This document shows positions 1 to 9,327 of a stretch of DNA of 64,000 nucleotides, in pieces. A program made the position numbers and the translations under genes. Source of the stretch: Poriferisodalis sp965226645 (lineage in GTDB: Bacteria; Actinomycetota; Acidimicrobiia; Acidimicrobiales; Poriferisodalaceae); contig CBDDDL010000002.1 in the NCBI GenBank assembly GCA_965226645.1, forward strand, positions 682,001-746,000, in the 5' to 3' direction. How positions within the stretch are numbered: position 1 is the first letter of the stretch; the number at the start of each line of letters is the position of its first letter. A model generated the notes under the pieces. That model was not told the origin of the DNA and did no database searches. It saw only the letters and a program-made list of their open reading frames with translations.

Positions 1-25
1 GAGCGGCCACGCCAACAACTGTCAC

Positions 26-98
26 AAACCAACACACATCACTCAAACTCCATGCGAGTGTGTTGGTTTACGAACGACACAACGCGTAAACCAACACA
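26..98. repeat. Three-armed inverted repeat
   Basis: A 12-base arm at 26-37 (AAACCAACACAC) is the exact reverse complement of 58-69, and the 59-70 arm can instead pair with 87-98 (TAAACCAACACA). The two alternative hairpins share the middle arm. It could be a terminator or attenuator for a gene left of the window; there is no T-run. The bases from 99 to 253 hold nothing else I recognise. Confidence 0.5.
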
Positions 99-253
99 GA
101 TGAGGTAGCGGCGACTCACACCGCTTCCTCCCGAGAGAACCGAACGGGCTGAGGATTCCACTACGTTCCGGCAGACACCTGATCCGTGGGTTTGGCATTG
201 CGCTTCGGCTCATGCACCGTGGACTCCTATGCGCCTGAGGAAGTGCCCCATCG

Positions 254-303
254 ACTCATATATCGACTTGTCTCTATACTGAGTACGCTCTATAATCTGA
301 TTG
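254..303 (+). promoter_or_regulatory. Promoter and probable operator of the HigBA-like pair, leaderless
   Basis: A -35 box TTGTCT (268-273) is separated by 17 bases from a perfect -10 box TATAAT (291-296). The GTG start at 303 lies 6 bases after the -10, where transcription would begin, so the mRNA should be leaderless. An imperfect inverted repeat, ACTCATATA (254-262) and TATACTGAGT (275-284), overlaps the -35 and spacer and is a plausible autoregulatory operator for the downstream HTH antitoxin. Confidence 0.65.
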
Positions 304-680
304 TGAAGTGGGAGGTGAGCGGCACAGACGAATTTGCCGAATGGTACGACGGCCTTGCCGAAGCGCATCCAGACGGGCTTGTGGCGGCTGTCGAAATGCT
401 CCGGGAGCACGGCCCTCGCTTGGGCCGGCCCCGTGCTGACCGGATTGAGGGTTCCAAGCATCACAACATGAAAGAGCTCCGGCCGCCCGGTGCCGCGAAG
501 AACTTGCGCGTACTTTTCATGTTCGGCCCGCACCGCGAAGCCATCTTGCTGGTCGGCGGCGACAAGGGCGGCCAATGGAACAGCTGGTACAAGACAGCGA
601 TTCCCGAAGCCGAGCGTCTCTACGAGCGATACCTGGGCGAGATCGGCGCCGCGAACCCCCGCCACACCGCGCACGAATGA
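303..680 (+). CDS. HigB/RelE-type toxin (phage Gp49-like family)
   Basis: Predicted mRNA-cleaving toxin of a type II toxin-antitoxin pair, 125 residues. The family core is visible: an N-terminal KWEV strand, HHNMKELRP around residues 53-61, LRVLFMFGP, ILLVGGDKGG and a WYK motif near residue 97. The open frame extends back to a GTG at 186, but those 39 residues do not resemble the family and the GTG at 303 sits just after a consensus -10 box, so I start it there. The antitoxin gene follows after 20 bases, the toxin-first order typical of HigBA. The function is inferred from family resemblance; the gene is intact. Confidence 0.8.
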   Translation: MKWEVSGTDEFAEWYDGLAEAHPDGLVAAVEMLREHGPRLGRPRADRIEGSKHHNMKELRPPGAAKNLRVLFMFGPHREAILLVGGDKGGQWNSWYKTAIPEAERLYERYLGEIGAANPRHTAHE

Positions 681-700
681 ACGAAGGAGGATCACACAAC

Positions 701-1039
701 ATGGGACATCGAAAGTTCAGCGACATCGTCGGCGAGATCAGCCCTGAACGCCGCGCCCGCATCGACGCAATCAAGCAAGCAGCCCGGGCCGACGCTGTGG
801 CATTCAGCCTCGCTGAGGTCCGCAAGCGTCGCGACATCACACAGGTCAACCTCGCCCAGCAGATGCAGCGTTCCCAAGCGTCTATCTCGGCGATGGAGAC
901 AGCCGGCGACAACCTGCTCTCCACTTGGCTGAGCGCCATGGAAGCCATGGGAGGCCGTCTCGAACTCGTGGCCGTGTTCGACGACGAGCGAATCGCCATT
1001 CCCACCGACGGATCCGAGCTCACAGCAACATCAATGTGA
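701..1039 (+). CDS. HigA-type antitoxin, XRE helix-turn-helix
   Basis: Antitoxin partner of the upstream HigB-like toxin, 112 residues. It has a helix-turn-helix near residues 40-75, with the typical run TQVNLAQQMQRSQASISAME, preceded by a helical region (IDAIKQAARADAVAFSLAEVR) and followed by a short tail with GGRLELVAVFDD, a common ending of this family. A strong Shine-Dalgarno AAGGAGG at 684-690 lies 10 bases before the ATG, unlike the leaderless toxin. It would neutralise the toxin and bind the operator upstream of it. Confidence 0.82.
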   Translation: MGHRKFSDIVGEISPERRARIDAIKQAARADAVAFSLAEVRKRRDITQVNLAQQMQRSQASISAMETAGDNLLSTWLSAMEAMGGRLELVAVFDDERIAIPTDGSELTATSM

Positions 1040-1145
1040 AGCGAGAAGCGTTCTCCATTCATGCGCTGAGAACGACCGGTGCGTCTCACGCTGCCACGTG
1101 GCGTCCTGAGAGTGGCCGAACAACGCAACCTGCAAATCAGCGCAC

Positions 1146-1361
1146 ATGACCCAATCTGGCTCTACGCAACCGTATCGACAGCGGGTACCTGACGTCGTCG
1201 ATGACATCGAACGCAGGTTGTTGCACCGGACACGCTTGAGGGGCGAAGCAATGGCCGCGATCTGGCAGGAACCAATGCTCGAAGCCGGCGGCGCCGCGGT
1301 TGCCCTGGGCGTCAAGCCCTCGAATCGGGAGAAGGTGCGCCAATACGGATGGTGCGAGCGC
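1146..1361 (+). pseudogene. Fragment of a small DNA-binding-type protein, 3' end missing
   Basis: From the ATG at 1146 the frame encodes about 70 residues with a segment (MAAIWQEPMLEAGGAAVALG, then KPSNREKVRQY) resembling the N-terminal half of small helix-turn-helix proteins that pair with RES/PIN-type toxins. The frame then runs into sequence antisense to the VWA gene with no sensible C-terminus, so I read it as a gene truncated at a junction near 1360. I cannot name the family with certainty. The bases 1040-1145 hold nothing I recognise. Confidence 0.3.
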
Positions 1362-3398
1362 CTAGAACCGGCCGCTCGTGCTCAGGCGCCGCCGGTGCTC
1401 GAGGAAGTCGACCAGCACGTAGTTGCCCAGATCGTGCGGGCTCGTGAAGAACGCCCGGCCGCCGTTCATCTCGGTCATCTTCTCCACGAACGCCCGCAGG
1501 TAGCTGTTCGGGTCGAGCATGAACACGTTGATGCGGATGTCCTCGCGGGTGGCGCGGGCCACTTCCAACAGCGTCGCCTCGATGGTCTCGCGCACCGGCG
1601 GGTAGGCAAAGAACGGACGCCCGTCGCGCCCGAGGTGGGCGGTCGGCTCGCCGTCGGTGATCATGATGATCTGCTTCGAGCCGCTCTGGCGGGCCAGCAG
1701 GCGCCGAGCGATCATGAAGCCGTGCTGCATGTTGGTGCCGTAGGCGAAATCCCACGACACCTCCGGCAGCTGCGACGCCTTCAGCTCGTTGGCTGACTCG
1801 GCAAAGCCCACGATGCCGAGGTAGTCACGCGGGAACTGCGTTGAGATCAACGAGTGCAGCGCCATCGTGACCTTCTTCGCGGGAAGAAAGTTGTCACGCA
1901 TCGGCATCGACAGCGACAGGTCCAGCATCAGCACCGTCGAGGCCCGAGAAAGCAGCTCAGTCCGCTCGATCTCGAAGTCGTCGGGCGTCAGCCGCACCGG
2001 CGTGCCGGTCCCCTGGCGGGCAATGGCGTTGCGCACGGTGCGCTCGATATTGAGATTGAAGGTGTCGCCGAATTCGTAGGGCTTGGTCTCGTAAGCCCGT
2101 TCGTGGCCGATGCCGGTCTTGTGCACCTGGTGACTGCCGACCTTGTCGTCCATGAGACGGTCGAACAGGTCGCCCAGAGCGTTCTGGCCGATGCGTCGCA
2201 GCGCCCGCGGCGTGAGCTCGAGCCTGCCTTCGGTGTGCTGGGCAAGCCCTGATTCCTCAAGCATCCGAGCCATCTCGCTGAGCTGCTCCAACGCCTCAGC
2301 GGACTCGTTGCCGAGCAGCTCACGCACCCGCTCCGGGTCCACCTCGGCCAGCGCGGAGGGGCTGACGGCACCCTGCAGCATCTCTGAGAGCGCATCGAGG
2401 TCGCCGAGTTGGCCCAGCACATCGGCGGCCTGGGACATCGACAACGGATCGTCGCCTCCGAACTGGTAGCCCCGCTCCCAACCCATGCCGGGGAATGCCT
2501 GCTGGAGGTTCTGGGCGAGTTGCTGGGCCTGCCACTGCAGATCCATGTCGTCCATGAATTGCGCGGCCAGGTCGGCGAGCTGCTGGCGTTGGGCCGGCGT
2601 CATCGAGTTGAGCATCGAGGCCATGGCCGCCATGCGCTTGGCCATGATCTCGAGCAGCTCGTCGAGCGTCTGGGGGTTCTCGGGGAAGAAATCGCCGTAG
2701 CGGTCCATGAAGCCCTCGAAGTCGGGCTCTTCGCCCCGGGCGCGCTGTTCGAGCATCTGGTTGAGCTCGGCCATCATGTCCTTGGTGCGGGCCAAGTCCT
2801 CGGGGCTCATGTTGCCCATCGCGCCCGTCATCTGGTCGAAGTAGCTCTGGGCGACCTCTTGTCGCAGCCGCTCCACCAGCTCGGCGAACTGTTCGCGGGC
2901 TTCGGGAGATTCGAAGTCGTAGCTCTGCAGGCCCCGCATCTTCCCGGCGAGGTCGGGCGGCAGCATGTCGAGTTGCAAGTTGCGCTCGGCGGCGCTGGAC
3001 TGGGCGATCTCGCTGCGTCGCTCGTCGCCGCTGTCGGTGGCATCGTGCGCGAACTGTTCGAGTGCCTCGCGCTCGGTGTCGGTGATCTCGCCGAGCTCAC
3101 GGGCGATGTCGTCGTAGACGCCGCCGAGATCGAATTGATCGAGCATTTCCGAGCGGCGCTCGCGCAGCCGCTCGAGCATCTCGCGAAGCCCTTCGAGCCG
3201 GTTGCCGTCGGCGTCGGTGAAGCCCTGTTGCATCAGGCGCCGCAGCGCAGCATTCAGGTCGCCGTGATACAGCAGATCGTCGGTCAGTTCGGCGAAGAGG
3301 CTGTCCGCGTCGAAGTCGAAGCCGGTCTGGGTGCCGTCCCAAGCCGAATAGCGGAAGCGGGTGCCCTCGCGGCGGGCCCGACGCCAGCGAATCTTCAT
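1362..3398 (-). CDS. VWA-domain protein paired with a MoxR-type ATPase
   Basis: Large protein of 678 residues with a C-terminal von Willebrand factor A domain: the MIDAS motif appears as LMLDLSLSM with a later MITDGEPT. The first two thirds are helical and rich in Glu, Gln, Met and Leu, as in ChlD/CoxE-like partners of AAA+ ATPases. The ATPase gene lies just upstream on the same strand, 112 bases away, so the two probably form a chelatase-like or metal-cofactor-insertion chaperone complex, by analogy with MoxR/VWA pairs. The start is uncertain: the frame is open to 3434, but MKIRWRRARREG at 3398 follows a weak AAGGA. The substrate is unknown. Confidence 0.75.
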   Translation of the reverse strand: MKIRWRRARREGTRFRYSAWDGTQTGFDFDADSLFAELTDDLLYHGDLNAALRRLMQQGFTDADGNRLEGLREMLERLRERRSEMLDQFDLGGVYDDIARELGEITDTEREALEQFAHDATDSGDERRSEIAQSSAAERNLQLDMLPPDLAGKMRGLQSYDFESPEAREQFAELVERLRQEVAQSYFDQMTGAMGNMSPEDLARTKDMMAELNQMLEQRARGEEPDFEGFMDRYGDFFPENPQTLDELLEIMAKRMAAMASMLNSMTPAQRQQLADLAAQFMDDMDLQWQAQQLAQNLQQAFPGMGWERGYQFGGDDPLSMSQAADVLGQLGDLDALSEMLQGAVSPSALAEVDPERVRELLGNESAEALEQLSEMARMLEESGLAQHTEGRLELTPRALRRIGQNALGDLFDRLMDDKVGSHQVHKTGIGHERAYETKPYEFGDTFNLNIERTVRNAIARQGTGTPVRLTPDDFEIERTELLSRASTVLMLDLSLSMPMRDNFLPAKKVTMALHSLISTQFPRDYLGIVGFAESANELKASQLPEVSWDFAYGTNMQHGFMIARRLLARQSGSKQIIMITDGEPTAHLGRDGRPFFAYPPVRETIEATLLEVARATREDIRINVFMLDPNSYLRAFVEKMTEMNGGRAFFTSPHDLGNYVLVDFLEHRRRLSTSGRF

Positions 3399-3510
3399 CG
3401 AACGCCCACTGTCCTTGCTCCGTCGACCGCGCAAACCGCCAATCGCCTCGGGAACCGAACGCCCACCGCCATGGCCTTCACTCTGTCACGGTCGCAGTCG
3501 GGACAGCGAC

Positions 3511-4941
3511 TCAACCGCGCCCGCGGTAGGTGGCGCGGGCACCGACGTGTTCTTTGTTGAGCCGCTTGGACAGGTGCAGGCCTTCGAGCACCAGCTCGAC
3601 GGCGGAAGCGAGCACCGCTGGCGCGACGCCCTCGCTGGCCGCTGCGGCATCGACCGCGTTGGCCACAAGCGACTCAGCCGCAACTGCGAGCGCCGGGTTG
3701 CCTTCGAGCAGTTCCATGTAGGCCTCGGAGCCCAGGTCGTCGCCGGTGTGGACCACTTTGCCCTCGCCGAAGCTGGCTACGACATCGGTCAGCTCGTCTG
3801 GTGAGAAGCGGTTCTTGAAGACTTCGAGCACCGCGGCACGCAGCATCGTCTCGACGATCTTGCCGTCGCGGCCTTCCTCCATCGACTCAATCTCGATCTT
3901 GCCCGCGGTGGAGCTCATGAGCGCTTCGAGGTCGCTGACGCGCGGCACGACGTGGTACTCGCCGCGCTGCAGCGCCCGGCGAGCGGCGTTGGCGACCAGC
4001 GTCTCGGTGTTCGTGACGGTCATGCGTACCGAGACGCCTGAGCGCTGATTGACGTGGCTGCTCGAACGGGCCACATGGCTGAAGGTCGCCACGATCTCGG
4101 ACATGAATTCCGGCAGCGTCACCGAGATGCCTTCGGCATCGAGCGGGCGAGCCTCGGCCGCGGCGATGTCCATCTCGGTGTCGACGTCGAGCGGGTAGTG
4201 GGTGCGGATCTGGGCGCCGAAACGGTCCTTCAGCGGCGTGATGATGCGGCCCCGGTTCGTGTAGTCCTCTGGATTGGCCGTGGCAACGAGCAGCACGTCG
4301 AGTGGCAAGCGGATCTTGTAGCCGCGAATCTGCACGTCGCGCTCTTCGAGCACGTTCAGCAGGCCCACCTGGATGCGCTCGGCAAGATCCGGCAGCTCGT
4401 TGATGGCGAAGATGCCGCGGTTGGTGCGCGGCACCAGGCCGTAGTGCAGCGTGAGCTCGTCTGAGAGGTACCTGCCCTCGGCCACCTTGATGGGGTCCAC
4501 CTCGCCGATGAGGTCGGCGATCGAGGTGTCCGGCGTGGCCAGCTTCTCGCCGTAGCGGACGCTGCGATGCGCCCAGGCGATGGGTGTGTTGTCGCCGCGC
4601 TCAGCAACGAGGTCGCGGGCATGCCGAGAGACTGGGTTGTACGGATCGTCGAAGATCTCCGAGCCCTCGATGTAGGGCATCCACTCGTCGAGCAGGTTCA
4701 CCAGTGATCGGATCATCCGTGTCTTGGCCTGCCCGCGCTCGCCCAGAAAGACGACGTCGTGCCCAGCGAGCATCGCGTTCTCGAGTTGCGGCAGCACCGT
4801 GTTCTCGAAGCCCAGCACTCCCTCGAACAGCGGCTGGCCCGCGGCGATGGCCGTCGCGGCGTTGGCGCGCATCTCCTCTTTGACCGGTCGGGATTCCCAG
4901 CCGATCTTGCGCAGTTCGCCGAGCGTGGTGGGTTGCGTCAT
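3511..4941 (-). CDS. MoxR/magnesium-chelatase-like AAA+ ATPase
   Basis: AAA+ ATPase of 476 residues. Walker A is GERGQAKT at residues 67-74; the arginine-rich start of the domain and an INELPDL segment follow, with ATANPEDYTNRGRIITPLKDR as the sensor 1/lid region. It belongs to the ChlI/MoxR group, which remodels or loads a partner carrying a VWA domain; that partner is the next gene on this strand. The open frame extends to 5358, but residues before MTQPTTLGELRKIG look like antisense reading of the neighbouring gene, so I chose the ATG at 4941. Confidence 0.8.
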   Translation of the reverse strand: MTQPTTLGELRKIGWESRPVKEEMRANAATAIAAGQPLFEGVLGFENTVLPQLENAMLAGHDVVFLGERGQAKTRMIRSLVNLLDEWMPYIEGSEIFDDPYNPVSRHARDLVAERGDNTPIAWAHRSVRYGEKLATPDTSIADLIGEVDPIKVAEGRYLSDELTLHYGLVPRTNRGIFAINELPDLAERIQVGLLNVLEERDVQIRGYKIRLPLDVLLVATANPEDYTNRGRIITPLKDRFGAQIRTHYPLDVDTEMDIAAAEARPLDAEGISVTLPEFMSEIVATFSHVARSSSHVNQRSGVSVRMTVTNTETLVANAARRALQRGEYHVVPRVSDLEALMSSTAGKIEIESMEEGRDGKIVETMLRAAVLEVFKNRFSPDELTDVVASFGEGKVVHTGDDLGSEAYMELLEGNPALAVAAESLVANAVDAAAASEGVAPAVLASAVELVLEGLHLSKRLNKEHVGARATYRGRG

Positions 4942-5083
4942 GGCGGGCAACCTAGCCCCCGGCACTCGTGGCGACAGGCGCCGGATTCGGCATCGGCGAC
5001 CGCTACCGTCGCGACGAGACCAGGTGCGCCGGGTGCAGCGCTCGCACAGCGCGCACGTGCGGTCACCGAGACGGGGGGACAGG

Positions 5084-6343
5084 GTGAGCGTCGAGTGGTC
5101 GCTCGTCGAGGAGTCCGGTGCCAAAGCCGTGCCGCTCACCGGAGAGTGGTTGGTTCGAGCGGCCGGGCACGGCGAATGGCGCACAGTCGCTGATCGATCA
5201 CTCGACGACTCGGGCTGGACGGTGTCGCGCTCGCCAGGTCGCTGGTGGCTCGACGACGGGCTCGGCGACGCCGATGCCGTTCTGTACCGACGCCACTTCG
5301 ACCCTCCCATCCCGGACGGATCCGACACGGATTTCGATGCCCGCGACTGGTTGGTCACCAGCGGCCTCTGCGGGCTCGGTCATATCTGGCTGGACGGGGC
5401 CTATCTCGGTGACGTCCGTGGCCGGCACTACCAGCGAGCCTTCGAGATCACGGGACGTCTGGGGCCCGGTGACGCTCACGGGGCCACACATCTGGTCGCC
5501 ATCGAAGCAGCCCACCCGCCGAACCGACCGCAACCGGCACTTGACACCCCGGTCGCCGACATCCGGATTGAACGAACGGGCCCCGCACGCATCGAGCGTG
5601 CACGCGTCCTGGTCATCGAGGCTGACTACGACCGGGCAGTGCTGCGCATCTCCGCAACAGTCGACAGCGCCGCCACCCACCGATCCGAAGTCACCACGAC
5701 GGTGTTGCCGTGCCCAGCGCCGCCGACAAGCCCAGCGCCCCCAACAAGCCCGACGATCGGCAATGGCCTGGCGAGGTCGTCACCAGTGCTGGCGCGAGGA
5801 CGCAACAACCTCGAATGGCTGGTCGCACTCGATCAGCCGGCGCTGTGGTGGCCCTCCGGAATGGGAGTCCAGCCCCGTTACGACGTCAGCGTTGCCCTGT
5901 CCGTCGACGAGCGGACGAGTCACACGGTGCAGTGCACAACAGGCATCCGCACGGTGAGCGCGCAACGCTCCGAGCTGCTGGTGAACGGTGAGCCCCACCC
6001 GACAGGACCAGACAGCCTCACCATCATTCAGCACGATCTCGCGCACCGAGGCCTGTACGAGACCGCAGACGCCACCGGCACGCTGCTGTGCCAACAGATC
6101 ACCCTCGACCGCAGCGTGCTCGGCGGCGGACAGCGAAGCCTCCGTGCGGTAGCAGACCGAGCCGCAGCCGCTGCCACCGACCGTGTCGGCAACCACCCGA
6201 GTGTCGCCGTTTGGCAGCCGTTACAGCACCTCGGAGGTAACCGATCCATTCCCGGAAGCGGCCTCGTGCATAACCGCATCGTGCGTCGCGCCCTCCACAA
6301 CGCAGACTCCACGCGTCCCGCGTGGCTGCTTGGGGGCCTCTAA
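5084..6343 (+). CDS. GH2-fold protein lacking the catalytic acid/base motif
   Basis: Protein of 419 residues resembling the non-catalytic N-terminal part of glycoside hydrolase family 2. A jelly-roll sugar-binding domain occupies about residues 15-155 (AVLYRRHFDPP, HIWLDGAYLGD), an Ig-like domain follows, ending in LWWPSGMGVQPRYD, the family hallmark. The next part should be the TIM barrel, but only about 120 residues remain. In active enzymes HPSV(A/I)xW is followed by NNE or GNE carrying the acid/base Glu; here HPSVAVW is followed by QPLQHLGG. It is therefore probably catalytically dead. Start GTG at 5084 follows a G-rich ribosome-binding stretch. It is divergent from the MoxR-like gene. 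Confidence 0.6.
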   Translation: MSVEWSLVEESGAKAVPLTGEWLVRAAGHGEWRTVADRSLDDSGWTVSRSPGRWWLDDGLGDADAVLYRRHFDPPIPDGSDTDFDARDWLVTSGLCGLGHIWLDGAYLGDVRGRHYQRAFEITGRLGPGDAHGATHLVAIEAAHPPNRPQPALDTPVADIRIERTGPARIERARVLVIEADYDRAVLRISATVDSAATHRSEVTTTVLPCPAPPTSPAPPTSPTIGNGLARSSPVLARGRNNLEWLVALDQPALWWPSGMGVQPRYDVSVALSVDERTSHTVQCTTGIRTVSAQRSELLVNGEPHPTGPDSLTIIQHDLAHRGLYETADATGTLLCQQITLDRSVLGGGQRSLRAVADRAAAAATDRVGNHPSVAVWQPLQHLGGNRSIPGSGLVHNRIVRRALHNADSTRPAWLLGGL

Positions 6344-6372
6344 CGCCCTGACCAGCAACCCACGACGAATTG

Positions 6373-6427
6373 CGCAGAGCGGAAGGCGCGCAAGTACGGT
6401 TCGAGGCCGCGCGAACCGCTCTCTGCG
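6373..6427. terminator. Hairpins between the GH2-like gene and sdhC
   Basis: CGGTTCG (6397-6403) pairs perfectly with CGAACCG (6412-6418), and an outer arm CGCAGAGCGG (6373-6382) pairs with CCGCTCTCTGCG (6416-6427) allowing two extra bases. These are alternative or nested hairpins without a T-run. They may end the GH2-like transcript or form a structured leader of sdhCAB. The rest of 6344-6533 shows only the sdhC ribosome-binding site. Confidence 0.35.
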
Positions 6428-6533
6428 GTCTCGCACCGAAACCACGTCGCATCCAGTTCGCTGACCGGGTCAGCCCGGCCGGCTGTGCCGCCACTGCACA
6501 CTGTCCCCCGAACGTCACCCACAGGAGGAGCAC

Positions 6534-7364
6534 ATGGCGCCGACTGCCACGCAGCCTGCCGGTTCGGTTCCGGTGTTCAAGACCCGCCGTGCGCTGCCGT
6601 TCCCGTTGAACATCTACCAGTCATCTGTGGGTCGCAAGTGGGTGATGGCGCTGACCGGCATCGGGCTGCTGGGCTTCGTCATCGTGCACATGATCGGCAA
6701 CCTGCACATCTACGAGGGCCCCTCTCGGATGTACGAGTACGCCGAGACGCTGCGCGAGCTCGGAGGCGGACTGGTGCCCCGCACGCTGCTGCTGTGGATC
6801 ATGCGAGTCGGTCTTCTCGCCATGTTCTTGGTGCATCTGCATTCGGCGTACACGCTCAAGGAGCGAAGCCGCCTGGCCTCGGATCGGGCCAGCTTCGTGG
6901 GCGGCGCCAAGAAGTACGAATCCAAGCGCGACTACATCGCAGCCAATTACGCCTCGCGCACGATGCGCTGGACGGGTCCGATCGTGGGCCTGTACGTGCT
7001 GTTCCACCTTGCCGACCTGACCTGGGGCTGGTGGCTGGGCGATGCCTATGTGCGGGGCAACCCGTACCACAACGTGGTCGAGTCACTGTCCTCCATACCG
7101 GTCGCGATCATCTACGTCGTGGCGAATGTGGCGCTGGCGGTGCACATCTTCCACGGCACCTGGAGCATGTTTCAGAGCCTCGGTGTGAACAACCCTCGCT
7201 ACAACGGCCTGCGCCGCAACTTGGCGACAGTGCTGGCCGGCGTAGTCCTGATCGGCAATCTGTCTTTCCCAGTGCTCGTGCAGGCCGGCCTCGTGAACGA
7301 GGACAACGGGAAATGCAGCAGCGTCGATCTCGAATGTCTGGCCGAAGAGGCGGAGGCTCACTGA
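6534..7364 (+). CDS. sdhC: Succinate dehydrogenase cytochrome b subunit
   Basis: Membrane anchor of respiratory complex II, 276 residues, of the single-polypeptide actinobacterial/Bacteroidetes type with five membrane segments. Hydrophobic stretches begin at about residues 37, 80, 145, 185 and 240. Haem-ligand-type histidines lie in FVIVHMIGNLHIYEG, FLVHLHSAY, FHLADLTWGWW and AVHIFHGTW. A strong ribosome-binding site AGGAGGA precedes the ATG. The sdhA gene begins 1 base after its stop, so the three subunits are co-transcribed. It passes electrons from succinate to quinone. Confidence 0.92.
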   Translation: MAPTATQPAGSVPVFKTRRALPFPLNIYQSSVGRKWVMALTGIGLLGFVIVHMIGNLHIYEGPSRMYEYAETLRELGGGLVPRTLLLWIMRVGLLAMFLVHLHSAYTLKERSRLASDRASFVGGAKKYESKRDYIAANYASRTMRWTGPIVGLYVLFHLADLTWGWWLGDAYVRGNPYHNVVESLSSIPVAIIYVVANVALAVHIFHGTWSMFQSLGVNNPRYNGLRRNLATVLAGVVLIGNLSFPVLVQAGLVNEDNGKCSSVDLECLAEEAEAH

Positions 7365-7365
7365 G

Positions 7366-9327
7366 ATGGCTTCTGAGGAGACCGCAGCAACCATGAACGG
7401 TGCATCTAACGGCGTGCTCGACTCCCGCGTACCGCCGGGACCGATGGCCGACAAGTGGACCGACCACAAGTTCTCGATGAAGTTGGTCAACCCGAACAAC
7501 AAGCGTCGCTTCGAGATCATCGTGGTGGGCACCGGCCTGGCAGGCGCTTCCGCAGCGGCGTCGCTGTCCGAGCTGGGCTACCGGGTCAAGGCGTTCACGT
7601 TCCACGACTCGCCGCGCCGGGCGCACTCGATCGCAGCCCAGGGCGGCATCAATGCCGCGAAGAACTACACCAACGACGGCGACTCGGTGCACCGGCTCTT
7701 CTACGACACCGTCAAGGGCGGCGACTACCGCAGCCGCGAGGCCAACGTGCACCGCCTCGCCGAGGTGTCGGCAAACATCATCGACCAGTGCGCGGCGCAG
7801 GGCGTGCCGTTTGCCCGCGAATACGGCGGCCTGCTCGACAACCGCTCCTTCGGCGGGGCGCAGGTCAGCCGGACGTTCTACGCCCGTGGCCAGACAGGTC
7901 AGCAGCTGCTGCTCGGCGCCTACCAGGCGCTCGCAAAGCAGGTTGCGGCCGGCGGAGTCGAGCTGCACACCCGCAGCGAGATGCTGGATGTGGTCACGAA
8001 GGACGGCAGGGCCTGCGGCATTGTCACTCGCGACCTCGTCTCGGGCGAGATCGCAGCGCACTCCGCGCATGCGGTGGTGCTGGCCACCGGCGGCTACGGC
8101 AACGTCTACTACCTGTCCACCAACGCCATGGCGTGCAATGTCACGGCGGCGTGGCGGGCACATCGGCGAGGGGCGTTCTTCGCCAACGCCTGCTACACGC
8201 AGATCCACCCCACGTGCATCCCGGCGAGCGACGAGTTCCAGTCGAAGCTCACGCTCATGTCCGAGTCGCTGCGCAACGATGGCCGGATCTGGGTGCCCGA
8301 GGCGATGGACGATGTCCGCTCACCCGACCAGATTCCCGAGAGCGAACGCGACTACTACCTCGAGCGCAAGTATCCGGCGTTCGGCAACTTGGTGCCGCGT
8401 GACGTGGCCAGCCGCAACGCCAAGACGGTGGTGGACCAGGGCAAGGGCGTCGGGCCGCTGCGCAACGGCGTCTATCTGGACTTCTCCGAGGTGACCGCCC
8501 GCGACGGACAGGCGGCGGTGGCGGCGAAGTACGGGAATCTCTTCGACATGTACGACCGCATCACGGGTGAGAACCCCTATGCGGTGCCGATGCGGATCTA
8601 CCCGGCCATCCACTACACGATGGGCGGACTCTGGGTCGACTACCACCTCATGACCACGGTTCCGGGCTGTTACTCGATCGGCGAAGCCAACTTCTCCGAT
8701 CACGGCGCCAACCGGCTGGGTGCATCAGCGCTGATGCAGGGGCTCGCTGACGGCTACTTCGTGCTGCCGTACACGATCGGCGACGACCTCGCCGGCCGGC
8801 TGGGCGAGCCGGTGATGCCAGTGGACGATCCGGTCTTCACCGAGGCGGTGGCCGGCGTCGCCGACGCCACGCAGCGTTTCCTGTCGATCGGCGGGACCCG
8901 CTCGGTGGACTGGTTCCATCGGGAGCTCGGCCAGATCGTGTGGGACTACATCGGCATGGAGCGCTCCCGCGAAGGCCTCGAGAAGGCGCTCTCGGAGATC
9001 CCAGCGCTCGAAGCCGAGTTCTGGGCGGACCTCCGGGTGCCCGGCTCGGGCGCAACGCTCAATTCGGGCCTGGAGAAGGCCGGCCGGGTGGCCGACTTCT
9101 TCGAACTCGCCAAGCTCATGGCCCGCGATGCCCTGCTGCGCGAGGAAAGCTGCGGCGGGCACTTCCGGGCTGAGCACCAGACACCCGACGGCGAGGCTCA
9201 GCGCGATGACGAGAACTTCGCGCACGTCGCCGCATGGGAATGGCACAACGCCGACACCGTCCAGACCCGTCACACCGAGGAGTTGGAGTTCGAAGAGGTG
9301 GCACTGACACAGCGGAGCTACAAATGA
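7366..9327 (+). CDS. sdhA: Succinate dehydrogenase flavoprotein subunit
   Basis: Catalytic subunit of complex II, 653 residues, oxidising succinate to fumarate. The FAD-binding dinucleotide motif is VVGTGLAGASAAASL at about residues 53-67. RRAHSIAAQGGINAA contains the probable covalent FAD attachment His87. HPTCIPASDEF and the SDHGANRLGASALMQGL segment late in the protein match the substrate/FAD site of the family. The stop overlaps the sdhB start by 4 bases (ATGA), so translation is coupled. Confidence 0.95.
   Translation: MASEETAATMNGASNGVLDSRVPPGPMADKWTDHKFSMKLVNPNNKRRFEIIVVGTGLAGASAAASLSELGYRVKAFTFHDSPRRAHSIAAQGGINAAKNYTNDGDSVHRLFYDTVKGGDYRSREANVHRLAEVSANIIDQCAAQGVPFAREYGGLLDNRSFGGAQVSRTFYARGQTGQQLLLGAYQALAKQVAAGGVELHTRSEMLDVVTKDGRACGIVTRDLVSGEIAAHSAHAVVLATGGYGNVYYLSTNAMACNVTAAWRAHRRGAFFANACYTQIHPTCIPASDEFQSKLTLMSESLRNDGRIWVPEAMDDVRSPDQIPESERDYYLERKYPAFGNLVPRDVASRNAKTVVDQGKGVGPLRNGVYLDFSEVTARDGQAAVAAKYGNLFDMYDRITGENPYAVPMRIYPAIHYTMGGLWVDYHLMTTVPGCYSIGEANFSDHGANRLGASALMQGLADGYFVLPYTIGDDLAGRLGEPVMPVDDPVFTEAVAGVADATQRFLSIGGTRSVDWFHRELGQIVWDYIGMERSREGLEKALSEIPALEAEFWADLRVPGSGATLNSGLEKAGRVADFFELAKLMARDALLREESCGGHFRAEHQTPDGEAQRDDENFAHVAAWEWHNADTVQTRHTEELEFEEVALTQRSYK

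Noticed and set aside
2409..3560. 383-residue plus-strand open frame opposite the VWA gene
   Set aside because: Mirror of a GC-rich coding strand; low-complexity Leu/Gly/Val/Glu/His protein with no family features.
7108..8208. 366-residue minus-strand open frame opposite sdhC and sdhA
   Set aside because: Entirely inside the well-supported sdhC and sdhA genes; a shadow frame.
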